The notes under the pieces were generated by a model, which was not told the DNA's origin, ran no database searches, and was given only the letters and a program-made list of their open reading frames with translations. Source: Halomonas salipaludis (GTDB lineage: Bacteria; Pseudomonadota; Gammaproteobacteria; Pseudomonadales; Halomonadaceae). Taken from it: 64,000 bases of DNA. Shown in pieces: positions 1 through 9,468 of the stretch; position 1 is the stretch's first letter; each line of letters starts with the position of its first letter. The DNA is taken from NCBI RefSeq assembly GCF_002286975.1, contig NZ_NSKB01000006.1:372001-436000 (forward strand). The letters are read 5' to 3'. Position numbers and translations under genes: made by a program.

Positions 1-1
1 G

Positions 2-1024
2 CTGACCAAGGCCATCAGCACGCCGGTGATCCAACTGATGATCGCGCTGTCGCTGGCGCTGCTGGTGTGGCTGGCGATGTCGCCGGCGCTGCTCGACGAC
101 ATGACGGCCGGCGAGTTCGTGGCCTTTATCACCGCGGCCTCGCTGATGGCCAAGCCGGTGCGCCAGCTGACCGAGATCAACAGCGAGATTCAGAAGGGCA
201 TTGCCGCCTCCGGCGAGCTGTTCCAACTGCTCGAAGAGCCCCCCGAGGACGATTGCGGCGAGCGCCTGCCGCAGCGGCTGGTGGGTGACGTCAGCCTGCG
301 TGACGTGCATTTTCGCTATGCCGACGACCAGCCGGAGGTGCTCAAGGGCATCGATCTCGAGGTCAAGGCGGGGGAGATGATCGCCATCGTCGGGCGCTCG
401 GGCAGCGGCAAGTCGACGCTGGTCAGCCTGCTGCCGCGTTTCTATCGTCCCAGCCAGGGCGAGGTGCTGATCGACGGCGTGGCGGTGCAGGAGTACCAGC
501 TCTCGCCACTGCGCCGCCAGATCGCCATCGTGTCCCAGCAGGTCACGCTGTTCAATGCCACGGTGGCGGCCAACATCGCCTACGGCGTGCCGGATGCCGA
601 CTCTGCAGCCATCGAGGCCGCCGCGCGGGCCGCCTACGCCCACGAGTTCATCGACAAGCTGCCCAACGGCTATGCCACGGTGATCGGCGATAACGGCGTG
701 ATGCTCTCCGGCGGCCAGCGCCAGCGCCTGGCGATCGCCCGCGCCATCTTCAAGGATGCGCCGCTGCTGATCCTCGACGAGGCCACCTCGGCGCTGGACA
801 GCGAGTCCGAGCGCTATATCCAGCGTGCCCTGGAAGAGGTCTGCCGGGGGCGCACGACCTTCGTCATCGCCCACCGTTTGTCGACCATCGAGCGCGCCGA
901 CCGCATCCTGGTCATGGAGCAGGGCCGGCTGGTCGAGCAGGGCAGTCACCGCGAGCTGTTGGCCCGCGGCGGAGCCTATGCGGCGCTGCACCGGCTGCAG
1001 TTCCAGGACTCGGCGCTGCCATGA
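2..1024 (+). CDS. msbA: Lipid A export ABC transporter MsbA, C-terminal part (5' end outside window)
   Basis: This is the C-terminal part of a fused membrane/ATPase ABC exporter. The frame is open from the first bases of the window, so the start lies upstream. The visible part begins in the transmembrane domain and runs into a full nucleotide-binding domain with Walker A GRSGSGKST, the signature LSGGQRQRLAIARA, Walker B LLILDEATSALD and the switch histidine in IAHRLST. MsbA flips lipid A-core across the inner membrane. The stop overlaps the lpxK start by 4 nt (ATGA). The msbA-lpxK order is typical of gammaproteobacteria and supports MsbA over other ABCB-type exporters. Confidence 0.93.
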   Translation: MTKAISTPVIQLMIALSLALLVWLAMSPALLDDMTAGEFVAFITAASLMAKPVRQLTEINSEIQKGIAASGELFQLLEEPPEDDCGERLPQRLVGDVSLRDVHFRYADDQPEVLKGIDLEVKAGEMIAIVGRSGSGKSTLVSLLPRFYRPSQGEVLIDGVAVQEYQLSPLRRQIAIVSQQVTLFNATVAANIAYGVPDADSAAIEAAARAAYAHEFIDKLPNGYATVIGDNGVMLSGGQRQRLAIARAIFKDAPLLILDEATSALDSESERYIQRALEEVCRGRTTFVIAHRLSTIERADRILVMEQGRLVEQGSHRELLARGGAYAALHRLQFQDSALP

Positions 1025-2055
1025 GCGTGCGGCTCGGCGAACGCTGGCTAGCGGCGGCCTACCGCGGCGACGCTTGGCTCGCGCTGCTGCGGCCGCTGGA
1101 AGCGCTCTATCGCTGGGCGGTCGAGCGCCGCAGGCGTGCCTACCTGCGCGGCGACAAGCCGGTGTGGCGGGCACCCGTGCCGGTCATCGTGGTCGGCAAC
1201 ATCACCCTCGGCGGCACCGGCAAGTCACCGCTCACCGCCTGGCTCGCCGACTGGCTGGCGGTACAAGGCTGGCGACCGGGCATCGTGTCGCGGGGCTACG
1301 GTGGGCGCAGTGAGCGCTATCCGCTGCGGGTCGACGCCGATACGCCGCCCAGCGCCTGCGGCGACGAGCCATTGATGCTGGCCCTGCAGTGCGGCGTGCC
1401 GGTGGTGGTCGACCCTGACCGGCCGCGTGGCGCCCGTGCGCTGCTCGACGCCGGCTGCGACATTGTGATCAGCGACGACGGCCTGCAGCACCTGGCGCTG
1501 GGGCGCGATATCGAACTGGTGGTGGTCGACGCCCGGCGCGGCTTGGGCAACGCGCGCTGCCTGCCGGCCGGGCCGCTGCGCGAGCCCGTCGAACGGCTGG
1601 CGCGGGTCGATGCGGTGCTGCTCAATGGCGAGCACGACTCGCCCACCACGCCATCCGGATATCGCATGCAGCTTGCGCCGCAGCGCTGGCATCATCTGGC
1701 CAGCGGCGCGCGCTACGCACTGCGCCCGCTGCCGTTCGAGACAGCGGTACACGGCGTTGCCGGCATCGGCCACCCACAGCGCTTCTTCGCCACGCTGGCG
1801 GCGCTGGGGCTCGAGGTGGAGCGGCATGCGTTTGCCGATCATCATCACTACCAGGCCGACGAGCTGGCATTCGACGACACGCGCCCGGTGGTGATGACCG
1901 CCAAGGACGCGGTCAAGTGCCGGGCCATGGCCGACCCACGCCACTGGGCGCTGGAGGTCGAGGCTCAGCCGGACACTGCCTTCGTGACCTGGCTCGAAGC
2001 GCGTCTCGCCGGGGCTACCAACCACTGCAAGGACACCAAGGGCTCAATATCATGA
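1021..2055 (+). CDS. lpxK: Tetraacyldisaccharide 4'-kinase LpxK
   Basis: LpxK adds the 4'-phosphate to the lipid A disaccharide using ATP, at the inner face of the inner membrane. The 344-residue protein has the expected length. It carries the family P-loop in VVGNITLGGTGKSPL near residues 58-72, and the downstream stretch SDDGLQHLALGRDIELVVVD is typical of LpxK. The ATG overlaps the msbA stop and the TGA overlaps the next ATG, so the genes are probably translationally coupled. Nothing unusual was seen. Confidence 0.95.
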   Translation: MSVRLGERWLAAAYRGDAWLALLRPLEALYRWAVERRRRAYLRGDKPVWRAPVPVIVVGNITLGGTGKSPLTAWLADWLAVQGWRPGIVSRGYGGRSERYPLRVDADTPPSACGDEPLMLALQCGVPVVVDPDRPRGARALLDAGCDIVISDDGLQHLALGRDIELVVVDARRGLGNARCLPAGPLREPVERLARVDAVLLNGEHDSPTTPSGYRMQLAPQRWHHLASGARYALRPLPFETAVHGVAGIGHPQRFFATLAALGLEVERHAFADHHHYQADELAFDDTRPVVMTAKDAVKCRAMADPRHWALEVEAQPDTAFVTWLEARLAGATNHCKDTKGSIS

Positions 2056-2267
2056 CGTTAGACAAGCAACTGCTGGCCATGCTGGTCTGCCCGCTATGCC
2101 AGGGCAAGCTCAAGTACGACCGTGAGGCCGCCGAGGTCAAGTGCCACTTCGATGGCCTGGCCTTTCCGATCCGCGACGGCATCCCGGTGATGTTGGAGGA
2201 GGAAGCGCGGGTCATGGATACCGATGAGAAGCTCGGCAAGGGGTCGTCGGGGGGCGACTCGGCATGA
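2052..2267 (+). CDS. ycaR: Trm112-like small protein (YcaR family)
   Basis: This 71-residue protein starts [18 protein letters not shown] and matches the Trm112/YcaR family, found between lpxK and kdsB in many gammaproteobacteria. A CPLC pair near residues 13-16 and a further Cys near 31 could contribute to metal binding, but a complete four-Cys site is not present. Its biochemical role is not firmly known. The ATG used here overlaps the lpxK stop. A longer reading frame is open upstream, but its extra N-terminus would be antiparallel-style shadow of lpxK and is not credible. Confidence 0.9.
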   Translation: MTLDKQLLAMLVCPLCQGKLKYDREAAEVKCHFDGLAFPIRDGIPVMLEEEARVMDTDEKLGKGSSGGDSA

Positions 2268-3031
2268 GCGACTTCGTGGTGGTAGTGCCGGCGCGCTATG
2301 CGTCGTCGCGCCTGCCCGGCAAGCCGCTGCTCGACCTCGGCGGCGAGCCGATGGTGGTGCGGGTGTGGCGCCAGGCGCTGGCCAGTGCGGCGCTGCGGGT
2401 GGTGGTGGCTACCGACGACACGCGCATCGTCGAGGCGGTCAGCGCGGTGGGCGGCGAGGCGCTGATGACCCGCGACGACCACCCCTCGGGGACCGACCGG
2501 CTGGCCGAGGTGGCCGAGCAGCTGGGGCTCGACGAGACCGCCATCGTGGTCAATGTGCAGGGCGACGAACCGCTGCTGCCGGCATCGCTGATCGATCAGG
2601 TGGCGGCGCGACTGGCCGCCGACGACGAGGCCTCGATCGCTACCTTGGCCGAGCCGATCAGCGATGTCGAGACGCTGTTCAATGCCAATGTGGTCAAGGT
2701 GGTGCGCGACTTCCGCGGGCGAGCGCTGTACTTCTCGCGTGCCCCGATCCCGTGGGATCGTGAGGCCTTTGCCGAGCGGCCTGGGCTGCTCGACAGCGAC
2801 AGCTGGCTGCGTCATATCGGCCTCTATGCCTACCGGGTCGGCTTCTTGAATGCCTATCGTCGTTGGACACCGGCGCCCCTCGAGCAGCTCGAGCAGCTCG
2901 AGCAGCTGCGCGCGCTGCAGCATGGCCATCACATCCAGGTGGCGCTGGCCTGTGACCGTCATCCGGCCGGCGTCGACACCGCCGAGGATCTCGCCCGGGT
3001 GCGCCAGTGGCTGGCCGAGCAGCAAGTCTGA
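2264..3031 (+). CDS. kdsB: 3-deoxy-manno-octulosonate cytidylyltransferase KdsB
   Basis: KdsB activates KDO with CTP to give CMP-KDO for the LPS inner core. The 255-residue product starts [22 protein letters not shown], the nucleotide-binding signature of the family. It also has the conserved NVQGDEP and SRAPIPWDR segments. The stretch [13 protein letters not shown] near residues 207-220 looks like a tandem repeat but is the normal conserved helix of KdsB. The start overlaps the stop of the Trm112-like gene by 4 nt. Confidence 0.95.
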   Translation: MSDFVVVVPARYASSRLPGKPLLDLGGEPMVVRVWRQALASAALRVVVATDDTRIVEAVSAVGGEALMTRDDHPSGTDRLAEVAEQLGLDETAIVVNVQGDEPLLPASLIDQVAARLAADDEASIATLAEPISDVETLFNANVVKVVRDFRGRALYFSRAPIPWDREAFAERPGLLDSDSWLRHIGLYAYRVGFLNAYRRWTPAPLEQLEQLEQLRALQHGHHIQVALACDRHPAGVDTAEDLARVRQWLAEQQV

Positions 3032-3045
3032 TGCAAGGAGGTGAT

Positions 3046-3522
3046 ATGCGGATTCTATTCGTTTGTCTGGGCAATATCTGCCGTTCCCCTACCGCAGAGG
3101 GGGTGTTCCGTCGTCGCCTGGCCGACGCCGGTCTGAGCGAGGTGGTCGAGGTGGACTCCTGCGGTACCGGCGGCTGGCACATCGGCAAGGCGCCGGACGC
3201 CAGGGCCCAGGCGGCGGCGAGGCAGCGCGGGGTCGACGTGAGCCAGCTGCGCGCCCGGCAGCTCGACGCCGCGGACTTTGCCCGCTTCGACTATCTGCTG
3301 GCCATGGACGATGACAACCTGGCCAGCCTCGAGGCGATGCGGCCCGACGACTGCACCGCGCATGTCGGGCTGCTGCTCGACTTCGCCGGCGAGCCGGGTC
3401 GCGCGGTGCCCGACCCCTACTACGGCGGCGAGCAGGGCTTCGATGAGGTGTTCGCCCTGGTGGAGCGGGCCGCCGATGGCCTGATCGAGCACCTGCGTCA
3501 GCGCCTGGAACACGTACAGTGA
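3046..3522 (+). CDS. Low-molecular-weight protein tyrosine phosphatase
   Basis: The 158-residue protein opens with MRILFVCLGNICRSPTAE, the C-x5-R phosphatase loop (Cys7, Arg13). The general-acid motif DPYYGG is at Asp123. Such enzymes remove phosphate from tyrosine and often act on exopolysaccharide tyrosine kinases, but no kinase is nearby, so the substrate is unknown. The chosen ATG follows a strong AAGGAG at 3035-3040. An in-frame ATG at 3031, overlapping the kdsB stop, lies upstream of that ribosome site and is less likely. The 3' end overlaps murB by 4 nt. Confidence 0.92.
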   Translation: MRILFVCLGNICRSPTAEGVFRRRLADAGLSEVVEVDSCGTGGWHIGKAPDARAQAAARQRGVDVSQLRARQLDAADFARFDYLLAMDDDNLASLEAMRPDDCTAHVGLLLDFAGEPGRAVPDPYYGGEQGFDEVFALVERAADGLIEHLRQRLEHVQ

Positions 3523-4532
3523 AGGTGACGCCCACGCTTAATCACGATCTGCAGCGTGCCAATACCCTGGGCCTGCCCTGCGTGGCCGAACGCTTCATCG
3601 CCGCCGAGACGCCGTCGACGCTTGCCGCTGCGCTGGAGACTGCGCGCCGGCAGGCATGGCCGCTGACCGTGCTGGGCGGAGGGAGCAACCTGATCCTGCC
3701 GCGACGTCTGGAAGGCCTGGTGGTCCAGCCGACCTTCGCCGGATGGCACCATCACCACGATGCCGGCGGGCGTATCAGGCTGCGCGCCGAGGCCGGCATG
3801 AATTGGCACACGCTGGTGATGGAGAGCGTCACCCGCGGCTGGTGGGGGGTGGAGAACCTGGCGCTGATTCCCGGCCACTGCGGCGCGGCGCCGATCCAGA
3901 ACATCGGCGCCTATGGCGTGGAGCTGGCGGAGGTGCTGGAGAGCGTCGAGCTGCTGCATTTGGCCTCGGGGCGCCAGCAGACGCTGTCCGCCGCGGCATG
4001 CCAATTCGGCTATCGCGACAGCATCTTCAAGGGCGAGTTGGCCGGGCGGGCGGTCATTACCGCGCTGACCTTGACGCTGAGCGAGGCACCGCGGCCGCGG
4101 CTCGCCTACGGCGACCTGGCATCGCGGGTGGGCGCCGAGCCGACGCCGCTAGAGGTTGCCGAGGCGGTGTCGGCGATTCGCCGTGAGAAACTGCCCGACC
4201 CGGCCCAGCTCGGCAACGCCGGCAGCTTCTTCAAGAACCCGCTGGTGAGCGCCGAGCAGGCGAGGCGACTGCTCGAACAAGCCCCGGATATGCCGCACTT
4301 CGCCCAGCCCGATGGGCGGGTCAAGCTGGCCGCGGGCTGGCTGATCGACCGCTGCGGACTCAAGGGGATGCGACGCGGCGCGTTCGGCGTGCATGAGCGC
4401 CAGGCGCTGGTGCTGGTACACCATGGCGGCGGCGACGCCGAGGGGCTGCTGGCGTTTGCCGAGGAGGTCGCCGCAGCGGTCGAGGCGCGTTTTGGGGTGA
4501 TGCTGTCGCGGGAGCCGCGTCTGGCACGCTGA
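3519..4532 (+). CDS. murB: UDP-N-acetylenolpyruvoylglucosamine reductase MurB
   Basis: MurB reduces UDP-GlcNAc-enolpyruvate to UDP-MurNAc with NADPH and FAD, the second committed step of peptidoglycan synthesis. The 337-residue protein has the FAD-binding stretch LGGGSNLI near residue 50, IPGHCGAAPIQNIGAYG in the middle and the catalytic-Ser segment NAGSFFKNP. It uses GTG, overlapping the phosphatase stop (GTGA). It is the last gene of this plus-strand group and is followed by a strong hairpin terminator facing rne. Confidence 0.95.
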   Translation: MKVTPTLNHDLQRANTLGLPCVAERFIAAETPSTLAAALETARRQAWPLTVLGGGSNLILPRRLEGLVVQPTFAGWHHHHDAGGRIRLRAEAGMNWHTLVMESVTRGWWGVENLALIPGHCGAAPIQNIGAYGVELAEVLESVELLHLASGRQQTLSAAACQFGYRDSIFKGELAGRAVITALTLTLSEAPRPRLAYGDLASRVGAEPTPLEVAEAVSAIRREKLPDPAQLGNAGSFFKNPLVSAEQARRLLEQAPDMPHFAQPDGRVKLAAGWLIDRCGLKGMRRGAFGVHERQALVLVHHGGGDAEGLLAFAEEVAAAVEARFGVMLSREPRLAR

Positions 4533-4548
4533 GGTATCCGCAGGCCAT

Positions 4549-4591
4549 CAACGACAACGCCCGCAGGCAGTGCCTGCGGGCGTTGTCGTTG
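4549..4591. terminator. Bidirectional hairpin terminator between murB and rne
   Basis: A perfect 21-bp inverted repeat (4549-4569 and 4571-4591) sits between the convergent murB and rne stops, with a nominal one-base centre that would open to a small loop. No long T-run follows on either side, so termination strength is inferred from stem length and position. Confidence 0.75.
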
Positions 4592-4639
4592 TGGTCCGCT
4601 GCAAAGAGGGCGCCGACATGGCGTCGGCGCCCGGGACCA

Positions 4640-7600
4640 TCACGCTTGGCCGTCGTCAGCCTTGGGCTGCTGCTCGCGGCGACGGATCTCGCGCGGGTCG
4701 TTGTGGGCGCGACGCCGGCGGCGGCGACGCGCTGCCGCATCGGCCTTGTCTTCCGCGGCGGCCGGCTTGGCGTCAACCTTGGGCTCTTCGGCCTTGGGTG
4801 CGTCTGCCTTGGGCTCGGCGGCGGCCGGCTTTGCGTCCTCGGCCTTGGCTTCCTCGGCTTTTTGGGGCGCCTCTGCCTTGGGCTCGTCGGCTACTGGCTT
4901 GGCGTCCTCGGCCTTGGCTTCCTCGGCTTTTTGGGGCGCCTCTGCCTTGGGCTCGGCGGCGGCTGGCTTGGTGGCCTCGACCTTAGGTGCTTCCGCCTTG
5001 GGCGCATCGGCTACTGGCTTGGCGTCCTCGGCTTTGGCTTCCTCGGCTTTTTGGGGCGCCTCGGCCTTGGGCTCGGCGGCACCCGGCTTGGCGTCCTCGG
5101 CCTTGGCTTTCTCGGCTCTTTGGAGCGCCTCTGCCTTGGGCTCGTCGGCGGCCGGCTTGGTGGCCTCGGCCTTGGCGTCCTCGGTTTTTTGGGGCGCCTC
5201 TGCCTTGGGCTCATCGGCGGCCGGCTTGGTGTCCTCGGCCTTGGCTTCCTCGGCTTTTTGGGGCGCCTCTGCCTTGGGCTCGTCGGCGGCCGGCTTGGCG
5301 TCCTCGGCCTTGGCTTTCTCGGCTTTTTGGGGCGCCTCTGCCTTGGGCTCGTCGGCGGCCGGCTTGGTGGCCTCGGCCTTGGCGTCCTCGGTTTTTTGGG
5401 GTGCCTCTGCCTTGGGCTCGTCGGCGGCCGGCTTGGCGTCCTCGGTCTTGGCGTTCTCAGCCTTGGCTTTCTCGGTTTTTTGGGGCGCGTCTGCCTTGGG
5501 CTCATCGGCTTCGGGCTTGGCGTCCTCAGCCTTGGATGCCTCCTGGGCTTGGGCCTGCAGGCGCTGCTGCTCGGCCTCGGCCTGTGGATTCACGGCATGC
5601 TTGCGGGTGCGGTTGCGCGGGTTGTTGCGCGTGCGCTTGGGCTTGCCGTCGTCCTTGGGCTTATTCTCCTCGACGGGAGCGTCCTGGGTCTTGGCCGGGG
5701 TGCCTTCGGCGGCCTGGGACTTGCTCGCGTCGCGGCTGCCGCGGGCATCGCTCGGGCGGTTGGCGCTGCGCCGTTCGTCATCCTGGCGGCCACGTCCACG
5801 GCCGCGGCCGTTGCGGTTGTCGTCGCTGGGGCGCGCGTTGCTGGCGCCGTCGGACTTGGCGTCACCGCGTGCCTGGCGCGCTTCGCTCTGCTGTTGACGA
5901 TCGCTCTCCTGGCGGCCCTCGTTGCGCCCGCCGTCCTGGCGAGTGTCATTGCGTCCGCCGCGACGGTTATTGCCGCGACCGCCGCGGCCACCGCGCTCCT
6001 GACGTCCCTCGCTGTCGCTACGCTGCTGTGGGCGTGACTGGCGAGCGTCGCTGGCGGCGTTCTGGGACGGCTGCTGGGGCGGCTGCGCCTCTTCACTGCC
6101 GAGCAGTTTGCTGAGGCCCTTGACCAGCCGCGAGAATACGCCGTCGTTGGCCGCCGCCGGTGTTGCCGGCTGCTGGGCTACGGGAGCGGCCTCGGGCTTG
6201 GCGGCCGGTGTGTCATCCTGCTGCAGGGAGGCTGGCGCCGGGGCGTTGTGGACCACGCTCTTGACCGCCGCTTCGGCACGCTGGATCGGCTTGCTGTCGC
6301 TGAGGTCCGGCTCCTGGCCGATCTCGGTATCGGTGGACAGCTCGAAGCTCGACTTGTCGGCGTCTTCGTCGCTGATATGGTCGTCGCGCAGGCGCTGCAC
6401 ATCGTAGTGCGGGGTGTCCATGTCGGGGCTTGGCAGCAGCACCACCTGGACGCCCTGGCGGCGCTCGATCTCGGCCAGCACGCTACGCTTCTCGTTGAGC
6501 AGGTAGGTGGCTACCGGCACCGGCAGGATGGCGCGGATCTGGGCGCTGCGCTCCTTCATGGCCTCCTCTTCGATCAGGCGCATGATCGACAGCGACATCG
6601 AGCGTACGTCGCGAATCGTGCCCTGGCCGTCGCAGCGCGGGCAGACTACGCCGCTGGTTTCGCCCAACGAGGGACGCAGGCGCTGACGCGACATCTCCAT
6701 CAGGCCGAAGCGCGAGATGCGGCCGATCTGCACCCGGGCGCGGTCCAGCTTGAGGGCGTCGCGCATGCGGTTCTCGACCTCGCGCTGGTTGCGCGCCGGG
6801 CTCATGTCGATGAAGTCGATCACCACCAGACCGCCGATATCGCGCAGGCGCAGCTGGCGGGCAATCTCGTCGGCGGCCTCGGAGTTGGTCTGCAGCGCGG
6901 TCTCTTCGATGTCACTGCCGCGGGTGGCGCGGGCCGAGTTGATGTCGATGGAGACCAGTGCCTCGGTGTGATCGATGACGATCGAGCCGCCGGAGGGCAG
7001 CTTCACTTCACGCTGGTAGGCGGTCTCGATCTGCGACTCGATCTGGAAGCGCGAGAACAGCGGCACCTCGTCGGCGTAGAGCTTGATCTTCTGCTGGTAG
7101 GAGGGCATCACCTGACGGATGAAGGCCAGCGCCTCCTGGTGCACCTCGGGGCTATCGATCAGCACCTCGCCGATATCCTGGCGCAGGTAGTCGCGCATGG
7201 CGCGAATGATGACGTTGGACTCGCGATAGATCAGGAAGGGCGCAGGGCGCTTGCCGGCCTCTTCGGTGATCGACTCCCACACCTGCACCAGGTAGTCGAG
7301 GTCCCACTGCAGCTCTTCGGTGGAGCGGCCGATACCGGCGGTGCGCACGATCACGCCCATCTTGTCGGGCAGGGTCAGCTGCCCCATGGCATCCTTGAGC
7401 TGGGCGCGCTCGTCCCCCTCGATGCGCCGCGAGATGCCGCCGGCACGGGGGTTGTTGGGCATCAGCACCAGGAAGCGCCCGGCCAGGCTGATGAAGGTGG
7501 TCAGGGCGGCGCCCTTGTTGCCGCGCTCCTCCTTGTCGACCTGGACGATGACTTCCTGGCCTTCCTTGAGCACTTCCTTGATGTTGGGGCGGCCGGAGGG

Positions 7601-7843
7601 CTCCTTGGAGAAGTACTCGCGGGAGATCTCCTTGAGCGGCAGGAAACCGTGGCGGTCGGCACCGAAATCGACGAAGGCGGCTTCCAGGGAGGGTTCGACG
7701 CGGGTGATCTTGCCGCGGTAGATGTTGGCTTTCTTCTGCTCCCGTGCGCCGGATTCGATATCCAGGTCGTACAGGCGTTGTCCATCGACGAGGGCGACGC
7801 GCAGCTCTTCCGGCTGTGTCGCGTTGATGAGCATTCGTTTCAT
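4640..7843 (-). CDS. rne: Ribonuclease E
   Basis: This is the 1067-residue endoribonuclease that starts mRNA decay and processes rRNA and tRNA. The N-terminal half has the S1/catalytic region ([20 protein letters not shown] onward), [13 protein letters not shown] and IDFIDM with the catalytic acidic residues, and the Zn-link CPRCDGQGT. After residue 500 the protein is low complexity: an amphipathic segment [15 protein letters not shown] resembling a membrane-targeting helix, Arg/Gly-rich RNA-binding stretches, an Ala/Lys/Glu/Pro repeat array at residues 780-1029, and an Arg-rich tail with AHNDPRE. The NDPR tail motif is, as I recall, shared with pseudomonad RNase E and linked there to degradosome assembly. 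No strong ribosome site is visible. Confidence 0.96.
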   Translation of the reverse strand: MKRMLINATQPEELRVALVDGQRLYDLDIESGAREQKKANIYRGKITRVEPSLEAAFVDFGADRHGFLPLKEISREYFSKEPSGRPNIKEVLKEGQEVIVQVDKEERGNKGAALTTFISLAGRFLVLMPNNPRAGGISRRIEGDERAQLKDAMGQLTLPDKMGVIVRTAGIGRSTEELQWDLDYLVQVWESITEEAGKRPAPFLIYRESNVIIRAMRDYLRQDIGEVLIDSPEVHQEALAFIRQVMPSYQQKIKLYADEVPLFSRFQIESQIETAYQREVKLPSGGSIVIDHTEALVSIDINSARATRGSDIEETALQTNSEAADEIARQLRLRDIGGLVVIDFIDMSPARNQREVENRMRDALKLDRARVQIGRISRFGLMEMSRQRLRPSLGETSGVVCPRCDGQGTIRDVRSMSLSIMRLIEEEAMKERSAQIRAILPVPVATYLLNEKRSVLAEIERRQGVQVVLLPSPDMDTPHYDVQRLRDDHISDEDADKSSFELSTDTEIGQEPDLSDSKPIQRAEAAVKSVVHNAPAPASLQQDDTPAAKPEAAPVAQQPATPAAANDGVFSRLVKGLSKLLGSEEAQPPQQPSQNAASDARQSRPQQRSDSEGRQERGGRGGRGNNRRGGRNDTRQDGGRNEGRQESDRQQQSEARQARGDAKSDGASNARPSDDNRNGRGRGRGRQDDERRSANRPSDARGSRDASKSQAAEGTPAKTQDAPVEENKPKDDGKPKRTRNNPRNRTRKHAVNPQAEAEQQRLQAQAQEASKAEDAKPEADEPKADAPQKTEKAKAENAKTEDAKPAADEPKAEAPQKTEDAKAEATKPAADEPKAEAPQKAEKAKAEDAKPAADEPKAEAPQKAEEAKAEDTKPAADEPKAEAPQKTEDAKAEATKPAADEPKAEALQRAEKAKAEDAKPGAAEPKAEAPQKAEEAKAEDAKPVADAPKAEAPKVEATKPAAAEPKAEAPQKAEEAKAEDAKPVADEPKAEAPQKAEEAKAEDAKPAAAEPKADAPKAEEPKVDAKPAAAEDKADAAARRRRRRRAHNDPREIRRREQQPKADDGQA
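4757..5506 (-). repeat. Tandem repeat array inside rne (about 11 units, mostly 69 bp)
   Basis: The array encodes residues 780-1029 of RNase E. The usual unit is 23 residues, of the form [20 protein letters not shown] plus PAA. By my alignment there are 11 units of 28, 23 (six times), 17, 23, 23 and 21 residues. Units 2 and 5 are identical in protein sequence. The unit is rich in alternating Lys, Glu and Ala, so it may be extended or helical and highly charged. Long open frames on the opposite strand here are by-products of the repeat. Confidence 0.9.
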
Positions 7844-8366
7844 GTTGTCTCGCTATTCTAGGCGCGCCGGATGGCGGCCAGGGAGCTCCAACGAAGGAGC
7901 TCCAGAGCGTCGACGAAGGCGAACCTCTGGGTGCTGCGTGCTTGTGCTCAGCGCATGTCGCGGATGCGGTTGCGCCCGGCCATGGCAGGGGCTGGTGGCG
8001 CCTGCCACGGCATGATCATGTTGAGTACGCGGCGGAGGCAGGACATGTTTCGGTAGGCGTCGTGCCCATCCGGCCCTGCGGTCATCCGCCAGACACCTGG
8101 CATTCATCGATTCGCCAACGCCGGCCCCCGGCACGCTGTTAGGTATTCCCGTGGCCGGTACTGCTCGCGCCGAAAGGGGCGGGAGGAGTCCAGGGTCGGG
8201 CGTGGCGTTCAAAATCTGTTATCAACTGCTTGGTGATCTACTGCTACTTGCTACCGGCGGCAGGGCATGCGGCGTTGCCGTCATGACTGCGGCCTTGATC
8301 GTCGCTCTGGCCTGCGTGTTTGTCGTGCAGGCGCATCGTCCGGGCGCTGGTTGCCCATTTGAGCGA
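7844..8366 (-). promoter_or_regulatory. Probable long 5' leader of rne
   Basis: If the promoter at 8373-8401 is right, rne has an untranslated leader of about 520 nt. No credible gene lies in this stretch on either strand. Two hairpins are visible: GGAGCTCC arms at 7882-7889 and 7896-7903 with a 6-nt loop, close to the start codon, and 7-bp arms at 7983-7989 and 8001-8007. In Escherichia coli the rne leader (361 nt) mediates feedback by RNase E itself, so a similar role here is plausible but inferred. Confidence 0.6.
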
Positions 8367-8372
8367 GCCTGA

Positions 8373-8401
8373 AATATACCAGCAATGCCTGGCACCAGCA
8401 A
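8373..8401 (-). promoter_or_regulatory. Sigma-70-like promoter for rne
   Basis: On the minus strand TTGCTG (8396-8401) and TATATT (8373-8378) are separated by exactly 17 nt. This is the best sigma-70-type match in the rne-rluC gap and points toward rne. Confidence 0.65.
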
Positions 8402-8427
8402 TTGGCGCAGAGCGGCGACGGCTAAGG

Positions 8428-8433
8428 TAGAAT
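8428..8433 (+). promoter_or_regulatory. Possible -10 element for rluC
   Basis: TAGAAT lies 36 nt before the chosen rluC start, at a sensible distance. No good -35 hexamer is found at 16-18 nt; TTGGCG is 20 nt upstream. The call rests on position and the -10 only. Confidence 0.35.
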
Positions 8434-8468
8434 GCCGCCTTCGAGCATCATAGCGAGTCGAGGTGGGC

Positions 8469-9428
8469 ATGGCCGACGGGCAAGAAGTGGGCAGGGCAGT
8501 ACAGTGGGTCGAGGTAACCCAGGCGCAGGCCGGGCAGCGCATCGATAACTTCCTGCGAACCCGCTTGAAGGGGGCGCCCAAGGCCCTGATCTACCGGATC
8601 GTGCGCAAGGGCGAGGTGCGCGTCAACAAGAAGCGCGTCAAGGTCGACTACCGCCTGGTCGACGGCGATCTGGTGCGTATCCCGCCGCTGCGGCTGGCCC
8701 CCGAGGAGGCGACCCGCGAGGTCAGCGACAACCTGCGCAACCTGCTGGCTGGCAGCGTGCTGGTCGAGGGCCCCGACTGGCTGGTGATCAACAAGCCCTC
8801 GGGGCTGGCGGTGCACGGTGGCAGCGGGGTCAAGATCGGCTTGATCGAGGCGCTGCGCCAGGTGCGTGACGATCTCGATTTCCTGGAGCTGGTGCACCGT
8901 CTCGACCGCGACACCTCCGGCTGCCTGCTGCTGGCCAAGTCGCGCCCGGCGCTGGTGGCGCTCAACAACGCCTTGAAGCAGCGCCAGATGGACAAGCAGT
9001 ATCTGGCCCTGGTGGCCGGTCGCTGGCCGGCGCGACGCGACTACGTCAGCGCCCGGCTCGACCGCTTCGAGGCCGGCAATGGCGAGCGCCGGGTGCGCGT
9101 CGACCCCGATGGCAAGGTGTCGCGGACCCGCTTCGCGGTGCGCGAAGCCTTCGCCGGCACCACCCTGATCGAGGCCGAGCCGGTGACCGGGCGCACTCAC
9201 CAGATCCGCGTGCATGCTGCGCATGCCGGTCATCCGCTGCTCGGCGACGACAAGTACGGCTCCCGCGAGGGTCAGCATCTGGCCGGCCGGCTGGGGCTGT
9301 CGCGGCTGTTCCTGCACGCCGCGGCGCTGACCTTTCCCGAGCCCACCAGCGGCCGGCCGGTGCATATCAAGGCGCCGCTGGGCGATGAGCTCGAGGCGGT
9401 GCTGGTCCGCGCCCGCAAGGCGCGCTGA
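8469..9428 (+). CDS. rluC: 23S rRNA pseudouridine synthase RluC
   Basis: RluC makes pseudouridines in 23S rRNA (positions 955, 2504 and 2580 in E. coli). The 319-residue protein has an N-terminal S4-like RNA-binding domain (QRIDNFLRTRL... IRKGEVRVNKKR) and the catalytic RluA-family motif HRLDRDTSGCLLLAKS. The conserved GRTHQIRVH lies near residue 245. I chose ATG 8469 because GAGG at 8460-8463 is 5 nt upstream of it; an in-frame GTG at 8463 is also open. It is divergent from rne, as in E. coli and Pseudomonas. Confidence 0.93.
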   Translation: MADGQEVGRAVQWVEVTQAQAGQRIDNFLRTRLKGAPKALIYRIVRKGEVRVNKKRVKVDYRLVDGDLVRIPPLRLAPEEATREVSDNLRNLLAGSVLVEGPDWLVINKPSGLAVHGGSGVKIGLIEALRQVRDDLDFLELVHRLDRDTSGCLLLAKSRPALVALNNALKQRQMDKQYLALVAGRWPARRDYVSARLDRFEAGNGERRVRVDPDGKVSRTRFAVREAFAGTTLIEAEPVTGRTHQIRVHAAHAGHPLLGDDKYGSREGQHLAGRLGLSRLFLHAAALTFPEPTSGRPVHIKAPLGDELEAVLVRARKAR

Positions 9429-9468
9429 CTATCTTATTCATCGACTGTATTGCTGCACAGGAGCGCCG

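Noticed and set aside
2879-2906. 9-bp tandem repeat in kdsB ([10 protein letters not shown]) as a possible length-variable tract
   Set aside because: The aligned E. coli helix has the same length, so it is normal KdsB sequence and not an expansion.
4583-6037. Long plus-strand open frames of 484, 411 and 375 residues opposite rne, with Gly/Leu or Ala/Ser repeats
   Set aside because: They are antisense readings of the rne repeat array, in three frames at once, with no ribosome site or family match.
6248-7861. 537-residue plus-strand frame opposite the rne catalytic domain
   Set aside because: It is the complement of a conserved RNase E domain and shows no recognisable protein; high GC favours such shadows.
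7853-8212. 119-residue minus-strand frame in the rne leader
   Set aside because: No ribosome site, no recognisable family, and composition like non-coding GC-rich sequence.
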